A stretch of DNA of 64,000 nucleotides, taken from positions 1-64,000 of the forward strand of contig JAPKAB010000013.1 in the NCBI GenBank assembly GCA_028825475.1. The letters run 5' to 3'. The position numbers and the translations under genes were made by a program. Origin of the DNA: Ascidiaceihabitans sp. (GTDB lineage: Bacteria; Pseudomonadota; Alphaproteobacteria; Rhodobacterales; Rhodobacteraceae). Below the pieces are notes generated by a model that was given only the letters and a program-made list of their open reading frames with translations, did not search any database and was not told the DNA's origin. Position 1 is the stretch's first letter. Each line of letters starts with the position of its first letter. Shown here one piece after another: positions 39,192-47,685 of the stretch.

Positions 39192-39312
39192 AATAGGGCC
39201 CTAACTAATTATCTTTTCCCTCAACAGTTGCATGTTATTCATTTCGTGTGAATAGTATAATTGCAGAGTTGTTGCCGCAATGTATTTGAGCGGTAATCTC
39301 TAGCCGCAGTTT

Positions 39313-39382
39313 CCCCCAATGGCGGGGTGAACCCCGCCCTACGTATTTCGAGAGGGCGGGGTGTGACTTAACCCTTTGGGGG
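39313..39382. other. Nested, mutually exclusive inverted repeats
   Basis: ggcggggt/accccgcc (39321-39338), accccgccct/agggcggggt (39331-39362), cccccaa/ttggggg (39313-39382). Confidence 0.65.
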
Positions 39383-39387
39383 CTGAC

Positions 39388-39517
39388 CTAACCCTCCAAA
39401 ACCACCTGTGCTTGGCCGTTTGACGTTTTGGCGCTTGATCGCCCATCAGGTCCGACCGTGCAATTCACTTGGCGGCGCAGGTTGCTGAAGTGCTTGGACT
39501 CCACCACATCCACCGCC
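39388..39517 (-). pseudogene. Duplicated 3' coding tail of the 40972-41409 glyoxalase-superfamily gene (43 codons including stop)
   Basis: Encodes AVDVVESKHFSNLRRQVNCTVGPDGRSSAKTSNGQAQVVLEG*; hand alignment shows 6 mismatches in 117 bp against 40985-41101. Confidence 0.85.
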
Positions 39518-39786
39518 GCGTTGCTTTACCAATATTTGAGCTGCAGCGCTGAAATCTGGTTGTAGGTATGCTGCTTGATGGCGGCGAAGGACTCATAGAG
39601 GCCGCTGATACCGTTGCTGTAGTCAATTTGTGGCACCTCATTCAGGTCAACGGTTTTGAGGGATGATGTCACTGTTTTTACAGCTGTGGTTGCTGTGGAC
39701 GTTTCAGGTTCGTCGGCGCTGACGAGGGCTGTTGGGCCTTCCACTTCGGTGTCGTCACCGTCATCATGGTCACCTTCGGAGGTCCA

Positions 39787-40797
39787 CTATTGATTGTAGT
39801 AAATTTTTGCATCATCATTCATGAAATTGCTGATGGTTTGCACGTAAGGCGCGTCTTCTGTCCCATCGCCCTCAAGCTTTAGGATGTCGGTCCCCAGATT
39901 AATAACCGCAACAAGCCGTGTTTGGCTGCTGGATGAACCGTCCCGCGCAATTACGTTGTCGATTTCTTCGGGGTCAATTTCGTCGATATTTACATCGGAT
40001 TCGATGATGTAGGCGGTTCTGGTTGTTTGGCTTTCAGTTGCATCTTCGGTCACGACCTCTTGCTCGTTGAACACCAGGTGGAAGTTGCCGGCTCGCGGGT
40101 CATAATCGTTAATTCTGAGGGTGCTTTTGGAGTTTGTCAGGTCGATTTCGGAGACATGGGTACCCACTTCGCCTGTGCGGATCCATAGCGTGGTGTTTAT
40201 CTGTCGATCAAAACTTTGGCTGATGACTTCTTCGGTAAATGTGTTGTCATCGCTGTCGATTTTGATCTTGGTCGCACTGGTCAGCGTTGGCTCTGGCTCC
40301 TCAACGTTGGCATTCAGGCCTATAGAAAGCGTTGATGTATTTTCGTTTGTTTGCACAAGAAACGTGGTGTCCGTGTCATATTGGGTGACGATACGATGGG
40401 GTAGATCGCTGCCATTGACGACAAAATCACGATCGGCGTCCTCGCCGCTGTCAGGCCCTTCGCTGATCGCAAAGCTGGGATTATAAATAGTGCCGTTATG
40501 GTTTTTCACAGTGGTGAGCTTGTAAACTTCCGGCAGTTCTTCGTATGCCTCTTGGATTTCCGCGATTTCTTCGGCCGTATCAGTGTCCTCAGAATCTTCT
40601 GTTTCGACAGTAAGCTGTACATTGTCCAGAAGATCAGTGGTCCCGTCTTTTGAGGTAGCTTCAAGCTCGTCTTCGGCGGTTTTGAGGAGCGCGTCGATTT
40701 GTGCTTCGTCTTCTTCAGGTGAGGGAAGCATAACTGTAGCAAGTCCCAGACCCATGAGAGATAAAAGTCCCAATAAAAGCATAATGTGTGTCCTCAA
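39787..40797 (-). CDS. Secreted acidic hypothetical protein, 336 aa, ending at TAG; frame stays open for a further 86 codons to TAA at 39526-39528
   Basis: Signal peptide MRTHIMLLLGLLSLMGLGLATVML, D/E/T-rich body; the 72-aa ORF at 39526-39744 is in the same frame (40797-39744 = 351 codons). Confidence 0.7.
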   Translation of the reverse strand: MRTHIMLLLGLLSLMGLGLATVMLPSPEEDEAQIDALLKTAEDELEATSKDGTTDLLDNVQLTVETEDSEDTDTAEEIAEIQEAYEELPEVYKLTTVKNHNGTIYNPSFAISEGPDSGEDADRDFVVNGSDLPHRIVTQYDTDTTFLVQTNENTSTLSIGLNANVEEPEPTLTSATKIKIDSDDNTFTEEVISQSFDRQINTTLWIRTGEVGTHVSEIDLTNSKSTLRINDYDPRAGNFHLVFNEQEVVTEDATESQTTRTAYIIESDVNIDEIDPEEIDNVIARDGSSSSQTRLVAVINLGTDILKLEGDGTEDAPYVQTISNFMNDDAKIYYNQ

Positions 40798-40971
40798 AAA
40801 TATTATGTGCCGTTAGGCTAATTAATATTCTCCTTTTGCGTGTGCTTTTGGGCGTGGGTAAGGCGAACTGTGGCAAGTTTGCGAATAATTAGCGTCTATT
40901 TTGAAACTAAGGGGAGCATCCGTTTGAGTGTTGGCATTGGATGGTGCGCGGAATTCGCGCACCATCTTCGC

Positions 40972-41409
40972 TTAGGTGTTCAACACCACCTGTGCTTGGC
41001 CGTTTGACGTTTTGGCGCTTGATCGTCCGTCTGGTCCGACCGTGCAATTCACTTGGCGGCGCAGGTTGCTGAAGTGCTCCGACTCCACCACATCTACCGC
41101 CTCATCAAACACCAGTGTCAGCGCCCAATGTGTGCTGCCTATGCTGCGCGCCGCTTTGATTTGTCCGGTGAACTCGTGTCCCAGATACTGTCCTGACACC
41201 TGTTGTCCTACTTGCCAATCGTGGCGGTTTGGGCGTGGCTCGTCAAAGGATTGTGCGTTGAGGGTGTTCCAGTCGCGTGCCCCGTAGGTTTGCGCGATGG
41301 CCTCTAGGCTTTGTGCGTGGCTGATGGGTTTGCCTTGCTCGCTTAATGTCGCGCGCAGGCGTTTGGCCTGTGATTTCAGGGCCGTACGTGAGGGAATTGG
41401 GCTGTCCAT
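40972..41409 (-). CDS. Glyoxalase-superfamily small protein (Glyoxalase_8-like)
   Basis: PSRTALKSQAKRLRATLSEQGKPISHAQSLEAIAQTYGARDWNTLNA. Confidence 0.75.
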   Translation of the reverse strand: MDSPIPSRTALKSQAKRLRATLSEQGKPISHAQSLEAIAQTYGARDWNTLNAQSFDEPRPNRHDWQVGQQVSGQYLGHEFTGQIKAARSIGSTHWALTLVFDEAVDVVESEHFSNLRRQVNCTVGPDGRSSAKTSNGQAQVVLNT

Positions 41410-41663
41410 TCCGTGATCTCCTTATGGTCGCTTAAGGGGCTGATCGGGTGTCCGCGTTGCCGAAGGTCCGTATGCGACGGGAAGGTCGAACAGGAACGTT
41501 TACCAGCGCTTCACCATTTGCGGACGGCAGGGGACTGGACCCTATGGACTGTTCATAGCGGTGGATGGGGCGGGGGGCAAGCGTGGGGGCAATTACAGGT
41601 TTCGCTTGGTCAGGATTGCTTATAGTTAGGGCGGTAACGTTTTGCACCAAAAGGGTGGGTTCA

Positions 41664-42569
41664 TTGAGCACTGTTGTTTCCAGCCCTACGTGGCAACTGA
41701 TCTTGGTCGTTTGGGGCACCAAATACGGCGTTGATGAATTGAACCAGTTGATGCAGGCGGTTGTGGCCAATACCCTAAATCCGCCTCGTGTGGTGATGGT
41801 GTCCGACCGCGCCCGCCCGGGTCTGTTGCCGGAGGTTGAGGTTCGCATGATCCCCGAGTTCTATTTAAACCCAGAATTGATGCAGGCGGGCTGTCAGACC
41901 AAACTGGCGATTTTCGAAGAGGGCGTGTTGCCTGACGATTTGCCCGCTATCTTTGTGGACATCGATACGATGGTGATGGGCGATTTGGCGCAGATGTTGC
42001 CGCTTGCGGTTACACCGCAAAATATCGTGCTGTTTCAAAGCGCAGTCTTGCCGTTTGGTTCCTTTGCGCGTTGGTTGTGGACGGTCACAAAGACGCGGCG
42101 TTATGCGCGGGGCAATTCTTCGATCATAGTGTTTCACCCGGCCCATTGTGGCTATGTGGCAAAGCAATTTCGGTCTTTGTTTGCTGAGCATGGCGGTTTG
42201 AATTACCGCCCGATGATTGCGGATGAACGGTTCATCTCGTGGGTTGCTCAGCCTTATATGGCTGCGATCCCGCGCAGGTTTGCGGTGAAGTTCCCGACCG
42301 AGTTTATGTGGTCGTGGCGTTGGTTTATCTATGTGCGTGGTGCGATGCCATGGAATCGCCGCCGCTGGTCTAAGCTGATGGCGCTGACGTTGCCGGGTCT
42401 TGCATTTAAAGGCCAAGATCTCGTGGCATTGCCTGAGGGAACAGAGATGCAGGACCGCAAGGGCAGCCGCTTGATTTGGTCCGCGCGCGCCCTTGGTCCC
42501 ATCAAACAGATGATCATCGACTATTACAGCCCCCTTGATACAGATAAGAAAACTGGAGAGACATTATGA
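41664..42569 (+). CDS. Glycosyltransferase-like protein (GT-A type, DxD)
   Basis: LPAIFVDIDTMVMGDLAQMLPL and NSSIIVFHPAH; start uncertain (TTG 41664 chosen; ORF opens at 41565); overlaps the next gene by 4 nt. Confidence 0.65.
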   Translation: MSTVVSSPTWQLILVVWGTKYGVDELNQLMQAVVANTLNPPRVVMVSDRARPGLLPEVEVRMIPEFYLNPELMQAGCQTKLAIFEEGVLPDDLPAIFVDIDTMVMGDLAQMLPLAVTPQNIVLFQSAVLPFGSFARWLWTVTKTRRYARGNSSIIVFHPAHCGYVAKQFRSLFAEHGGLNYRPMIADERFISWVAQPYMAAIPRRFAVKFPTEFMWSWRWFIYVRGAMPWNRRRWSKLMALTLPGLAFKGQDLVALPEGTEMQDRKGSRLIWSARALGPIKQMIIDYYSPLDTDKKTGETL

Positions 42570-43270
42570 TCCTTGGTCACATTGGAGCACGCAAAGGGTC
42601 TAAGGGCGTACCGAACAAGAACTTTGGTATGTTGTGCGGTAAGCACCTGATTGATTGGTCTTTGGATCACTTGTTTGATTCAGATCAGATTGATGCGGTT
42701 GTTGTCTCGACAGACGATGAGGCGATGTATGCCCACGCGGTCAAGCGCGGTGCCTTGGATATCGGGTTGCGTCCTGCCCATTTGGCCACGGACGCTGCCC
42801 CCAAATGGGGCGTGTGGCAGCATGCGTTGCAAGCCTCTCAAGAGGTGTTGGGCGCTAAGGTTGATACATTCGTGGATTTGGATTGCACAGGTCCGTTGCG
42901 GTTGCCTGAGGATGTGGTGAACGCGCTGCGTTTGTTTGATGAAGAACGCCCCGACATGGTGATGAGCGTTTGTGAGGCCAAGAAGAACCCATATTTTAAT
43001 CTGGTTGAGACCGATGAAACGGGGGCTTTGCAGGTGTCAAAACCATTGCCCGGTGGTGTTTGGTCCCGTCAGGTGGCTCCGCCAGTTTGGGAACATGCCG
43101 CGTCCACATATGTGATTGATCCGGCGTATCTGGAAAAAGCATCGACCATTTATGAGGGGCGCGTGATCCCCTATATCATGCCGCCAGAGCGCTGCATCGA
43201 CATCGATAACCCGATTGATTTTCGCATAGTGGAAATCTTGATGAAAGAGCGTTTGGCCGCTGCGGAATAG
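42566..43270 (+). CDS. neuA: Acylneuraminate cytidylyltransferase family protein (CMP-nonulosonate synthetase)
   Basis: MILGHIGARKGSKGVPNKNFGMLCGKHLIDWSLDH; VVVSTDDEAMYAHA; DLDCTGPLR. Confidence 0.88.
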   Translation: MILGHIGARKGSKGVPNKNFGMLCGKHLIDWSLDHLFDSDQIDAVVVSTDDEAMYAHAVKRGALDIGLRPAHLATDAAPKWGVWQHALQASQEVLGAKVDTFVDLDCTGPLRLPEDVVNALRLFDEERPDMVMSVCEAKKNPYFNLVETDETGALQVSKPLPGGVWSRQVAPPVWEHAASTYVIDPAYLEKASTIYEGRVIPYIMPPERCIDIDNPIDFRIVEILMKERLAAAE

Positions 43271-43321
43271 CGGTTAGGTCCAGCCCCTGAACGATGTTGA
43301 GGGGCTGGAAATTCGCCGGGT

Positions 43322-44443
43322 CTATTCGTGGTCCTGGAAGTTCTTTTGCAGGTTTTGTGTCCAAAACGCGGGGTCTTTGATCGCGTTCACAAAATGCTCT
43401 GCGGCACGTCCTTCGCCAAACGCGGTGTGGGGCGTATATTTTTGCCCCCAGTATTGCGTCAGGTAGCCAAGGATATCATCGGTGCTTTTTGCTGCACTGC
43501 TGAACAGGGATGGTGCGACAGCGCGGTTGGTTTGGCGCGTGCCGATGTCCAAGGACGGTAGCCCCAAAAACGGTGCCTCGCGCACACCAGCTGATGAGTT
43601 GCCAACCATAAATTTGGCGTTCTTCATCAGTTCAGAGAAGTGTGAGAACCGCATAGAGGGTAGGGTGCGAAACCGTTCAGAGGGCAGTTCTGCGATTTGG
43701 TCAAAGATCTTATCAGACCCAGGGTCATTATTTGGCGCGATTACCACATAATTGCGCCCGCTTTGAACCAGCGCGTCAAACAGGTTTACGGCCTGTTGAC
43801 CCATCGTTTCTTGTTCTGAAGTGACGGGGTGGAAAATCACGATGCCAAAGTTATCGAACGGGATTTCGTAACGCTCAAGCACCTGATCAATCGTAACACC
43901 AGACGATCCGGCGTGGAAATCCAATTCGGGGGAACCAAGCACGTGAATGCTGTTTTCGGATTCACCCAACCCCATGACCCGCCGCTTTGCATCCTGAGAG
44001 GAGACAAAGTGATAGGTCGCCAGCTTGCTGTTACAGTGTCGGAACATCTCGTCGATCGTGCCTGACACCTCACCACCCTCGATGTGGGCGGATGGGATGT
44101 AGTTTGTGGCGCAAACCAATGAGCAGGCCAAGGCTTCGACCCGATCCCCGTGAATCACCACAAGGTCTGGTTTGTGTTCTAGGGCGAAGTCAGAGAAGGC
44201 GATGACCGTTTTAGCAAGGATCATATCCTGTGGATCACCAGCGCGCTGATTGAGGAATTCGTGAACTTCCACGCCCTCCATCCGCTGCACTTCGATCTTG
44301 GTCAGACCGTATTGTTCCAGCATGTGCATGCCAGTTACAAAGAAAGAGACTGCAAAACCCTGATCGCGCGCTGCAACCGCGAGCGGTGCAAGCTTGCCGA
44401 AATCGGCACGGGTTCCAGTGACAAAAACGATAGATTTGCTCAT
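43322..44443 (-). CDS. neuC: UDP-N-acetylglucosamine 2-epimerase (hydrolysing), NeuC-like
   Basis: FVTGTRADFGKLAPL; VIHGDRVEALACSLVCATNYIPSAHIEGGEVSGTIDEMFRH. Confidence 0.92.
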   Translation of the reverse strand: MSKSIVFVTGTRADFGKLAPLAVAARDQGFAVSFFVTGMHMLEQYGLTKIEVQRMEGVEVHEFLNQRAGDPQDMILAKTVIAFSDFALEHKPDLVVIHGDRVEALACSLVCATNYIPSAHIEGGEVSGTIDEMFRHCNSKLATYHFVSSQDAKRRVMGLGESENSIHVLGSPELDFHAGSSGVTIDQVLERYEIPFDNFGIVIFHPVTSEQETMGQQAVNLFDALVQSGRNYVVIAPNNDPGSDKIFDQIAELPSERFRTLPSMRFSHFSELMKNAKFMVGNSSAGVREAPFLGLPSLDIGTRQTNRAVAPSLFSSAAKSTDDILGYLTQYWGQKYTPHTAFGEGRAAEHFVNAIKDPAFWTQNLQKNFQDHE

Positions 44444-44567
44444 ACAGGCTTGTACCTCTTAGCCAACGCCCCCTGCAAGTGGCCTTTGGTGTTTTTGCGT
44501 ATGGCCGTTGGTAGACAAGAGGTTTGGCGTAGGTTAGCTGTTTAGTTGAATGTTTTCAGGAGCTGCT

Positions 44568-45350
44568 ATGGACCGCGTTGTGATTTGCATAAAATGGGGG
44601 GCACTGTTTGGTTCAGACTATGTCAATGTTCTATATAATGCGATGAAGGCCAACTTAACTGGGCCGTTCCGTTTCGTTTGTTTGACGGACGATGATAGCG
44701 ATCTCGTCGAAGGTGTTGAGAGTTTTCCAATTCCTGACATTGGTTGTACTCCTGAGATGTGGAAGCATGGTACATGGCCAAAACTAAGCTTATTCCTGTC
44801 TGATCTGTATGGGCTTAAGGGCAGGGCGTTATATGTCGATCTCGATACATTCATTTGTGGCGACATGTCGAAGTTTTTTGAAATTTCAGCACCGTTTATT
44901 GCGAGCGATATTGGTGACAATTGGCGGCCAAACAAGCCTTGGATTGAGGAAGATGCATGTGTCGGCGGAGGCCTTTTGGCATTTGATCTGGGTGGACAAG
45001 TTCAAATATTAGAACGTTTTCAGTCAGATAGGCAGTCGGCATTCGATACGGCTGATATTGATCAAGTTTGGTATCAACAAAACGCAACATCTGTCGAATA
45101 CTGGCCCGTCGAATGGGTTATTAGCTTTAAGCGCTGGCTACGTCGTCCAATTGGCCTTGACCTATTCTTGCATCCTATAGCGCCACCCGAAAGCGCAAGT
45201 GTGGTTGCGTTTCACGGTGATCCACGGCCGATCGAGTTAGTGACGCCGGGACGGCACCGTTGGGATACTTTGCCACATATGGGCTTTGGGCAAGTGCCAT
45301 GGGCACGTGACTATTGGCTGAAATATGGTGGAAAATTGCCCGAATCCTAA
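44568..45350 (+). CDS. Glycosyltransferase-like protein (GT-A type, DxD)
   Basis: MDRVVICIKWGALFGSDYVNVLYNAMKANL...RALYVDLDTFICGDM...EYWPVEWVISFKRWLRRP. Confidence 0.75.
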   Translation: MDRVVICIKWGALFGSDYVNVLYNAMKANLTGPFRFVCLTDDDSDLVEGVESFPIPDIGCTPEMWKHGTWPKLSLFLSDLYGLKGRALYVDLDTFICGDMSKFFEISAPFIASDIGDNWRPNKPWIEEDACVGGGLLAFDLGGQVQILERFQSDRQSAFDTADIDQVWYQQNATSVEYWPVEWVISFKRWLRRPIGLDLFLHPIAPPESASVVAFHGDPRPIELVTPGRHRWDTLPHMGFGQVPWARDYWLKYGGKLPES

Positions 45351-45522
45351 ATTATCGCAAGATTACCTCAGAGTGAACGCAGGGATGAGACCTTTGATTT
45401 GGTTGTATGCCATGGTGGCATCAGGTAAATTGTTGCCAAACATAAGTTAACAGGTCGTTTCTGACTTTGAGGTCTCGTGAAACCACTGATCTGTCGTTTT
45501 GATCATAAGGCTTAGTAATTTG

Positions 45523-46476
45523 ATGCGTTTTAAAAGTGATGCTGCCATCGATTTAGTCTTACGGGGGATTATCGCCTTCACGCGCCTGTTTGCCTATCGC
45601 ACGCGGGTGATGCTATTTGGCTTTATCGCCAGCTATGTCGTGGCCCCGTTGTTTGGTTTTATCAAAAAAGCAGTGCGCAATTTGCAGATGGTTCATCCTG
45701 ATATGTCTGCACGCGAAGCAGGCAAAATCGCGCATGAAGTTGCCGCCAACTTTGGCAAGAACATGATCGAGAACTATTCAAAGCATGATGTTGCCGTGGC
45801 CCTAAAGCCTGAAAATATCGGTGGTGCGGGGTACGACCAAATGATGGCCGCCATTGCTGAGGGCCGGCCCGTGATGCTGGTATCCGGGCATATCGGGAAT
45901 TACGAGGCGATGCGCATCGCGCTTTATACACTGGGTCATCAATCGGCTTGTCTATTTCGTCCAGCGTCAAATCCTTATTTCAATGAACATTACACCCAAA
46001 ATTATGGATATCTCACGGGGCCAGCTTTCCCACAAAGCCGCAAAGGATTTTTGGGGTTCACCCGTCATTTGCGCGAAGGCGGAATTGCAACAATGTTGTT
46101 TGATGTACGGGCGACCCAGTATCAAGACGTTGATTTTTTTGGCATTCCTGCGCCAACATCTGATGTGCCTGCTAAAATTGCGATTAAGACGGGCGCGTTG
46201 TTTGTGCCATGTTTCGCCCACCGTGGGCCAGATGGGATGACCCATCATATCGAATTCGAAATGCCTATTGAACACAGCACGTCTTATGAGATGATGGCTG
46301 AAATGTCGGACCGCCTTGAGGCGCAGGTGCGCCGCTTTCCTGCGCAGTGGTTGTGGTTTCATGACCGTTGGGGCACGGCCGATATGCGCGCGCAACGTGC
46401 GGCTGATAATGTGGCGACAATCGCCACTGGTGGCAAAACGACAGAATTTAACACGACCAACAACAAGGACCACTAA
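45523..46476 (+). CDS. Lysophospholipid/lipid A acyltransferase family protein (LpxL/HtrB-like)
   Basis: VSGHIGNYEAMRIAL; RRFPAQWLWFHDRWG (H/DRW motifs). Confidence 0.85.
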   Translation: MRFKSDAAIDLVLRGIIAFTRLFAYRTRVMLFGFIASYVVAPLFGFIKKAVRNLQMVHPDMSAREAGKIAHEVAANFGKNMIENYSKHDVAVALKPENIGGAGYDQMMAAIAEGRPVMLVSGHIGNYEAMRIALYTLGHQSACLFRPASNPYFNEHYTQNYGYLTGPAFPQSRKGFLGFTRHLREGGIATMLFDVRATQYQDVDFFGIPAPTSDVPAKIAIKTGALFVPCFAHRGPDGMTHHIEFEMPIEHSTSYEMMAEMSDRLEAQVRRFPAQWLWFHDRWGTADMRAQRAADNVATIATGGKTTEFNTTNNKDH

Positions 46477-46477
46477 G

Positions 46478-47506
46478 ATGAAAATTGGCACACGCGAGAT
46501 CGGCTATGGCCACGCGCCTCTGGTAATTGCAGAGATTGGCATCAACCATGGTGGATCATTGGATGTGGCCAAAGAAATGGTGCGTCTTGCTGCGGCCTCT
46601 GGCTGTGAGTGCGTTAAGCACCAGACGCATATCATCGAAGATGAGATGACGGACGAAGCCAAGCAAATCTTCCCACCAAACGCTGATGTGTCCATTTGGG
46701 AAGTCATGGCGAACTGTGCATTGTCTTTGGACGATGAAATTGCGTTGAAAGATTATACCGAGAGCTTGGGGATGATTTACATCTCGACTCCGTTTTCCCG
46801 TGCGGCTGCGGATTTCCTGAATGAGATTGATGTGCCCGCGTTCAAGATTGGGTCGGGCGAGGCGGACAACCTTCCGCTGATCCGTCACATCGCCCGTTTT
46901 GGAAAACCTGTGATTATGTCTACGGGGATGCAAAGCATCGAGACGATCAAAGCCAGCGTAGACATTTTGGTTGAGTCTGGTGTGGAGTTCGCATTGCTGG
47001 AGTGCACCAACCTGTACCCAAGCCCGCCGGAAATCGTATCCCTGCAAGGTGTCAGCGAATTGCGCGCGGCCTTCCCTGGGGTGCCTGTTGGTTTCTCTGA
47101 TCACTCCATCGGCCCCGAAATGGCGCTGGCTTCGGTTGCGTTGGGGGCCTGTATCTTGGAACGCCACTATACAGACAGCCGTTACAGAGCAGGGCCTGAC
47201 ATCATCAATTCAATGGACCCAAGTGAGTTGCGTCACATCATTGATCGTTCGCGTGAAATCTGGATCGCGGCCAACAACCCAAAACAACGGGCCGAAGCAG
47301 AAGAAGCCGTTTACAAATTTGCCCGCGCGTCTGTCGTAGCGGATAAGGATTTGTCCGCAGGTCACGTTATTACAGAATCCGACATCTGGGCGCGTCGTCC
47401 GGGATCGGGTGAAATTGCTGGGTATGAATTTGATAAGGTCGTGGGCAAGCAAATCAACCGCGACATCACACGCAACACGCAGTTAAAGTGGAGCGACTTC
47501 AAATAA
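46478..47506 (+). CDS. neuB: N-acetylneuraminate synthase family protein with C-terminal SAF domain
   Basis: LVIAEIGINHGGSLDVAKEMV; KHQTHIIEDEMTDEAKQIFPPNADVSIWEVM; DHSIGPEMALASVALGACILERHYT. Confidence 0.93.
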   Translation: MKIGTREIGYGHAPLVIAEIGINHGGSLDVAKEMVRLAAASGCECVKHQTHIIEDEMTDEAKQIFPPNADVSIWEVMANCALSLDDEIALKDYTESLGMIYISTPFSRAAADFLNEIDVPAFKIGSGEADNLPLIRHIARFGKPVIMSTGMQSIETIKASVDILVESGVEFALLECTNLYPSPPEIVSLQGVSELRAAFPGVPVGFSDHSIGPEMALASVALGACILERHYTDSRYRAGPDIINSMDPSELRHIIDRSREIWIAANNPKQRAEAEEAVYKFARASVVADKDLSAGHVITESDIWARRPGSGEIAGYEFDKVVGKQINRDITRNTQLKWSDFK

Positions 47507-47685
47507 TACGGACAGGGACCTGTGTCTCTCTAGTTTTTTGCCAAAACTGTACGTCTAGCGCGGGAATCTTTGCCCTAATACCGTTTCAGGGCCACGCGCC
47601 TCTTGCGTATGGCTTACCTGCCCAATAGAAGGGCACAAATTTTCTGCCAGCGCCCTACAAGGCGCCCTAATCCTATGGAGCTAAC

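Noticed and set aside
37460-39400. Short ggttaag/cttaacc matches near both ends of the 562-aa gene as island boundary repeats
   Set aside because: Only about 7 bp and expected by chance.
39388-41101. 117-bp direct repeats as target-site or attachment repeats of an integrated element
   Set aside because: Homology matches the coding tail including the stop, with mostly silent differences, and no integrase or tRNA is present; gene-tail duplication fits better than an att site.
46556-47167. 203-aa - strand ORF opposite neuB
   Set aside because: Antisense shadow of a clear NeuB gene.
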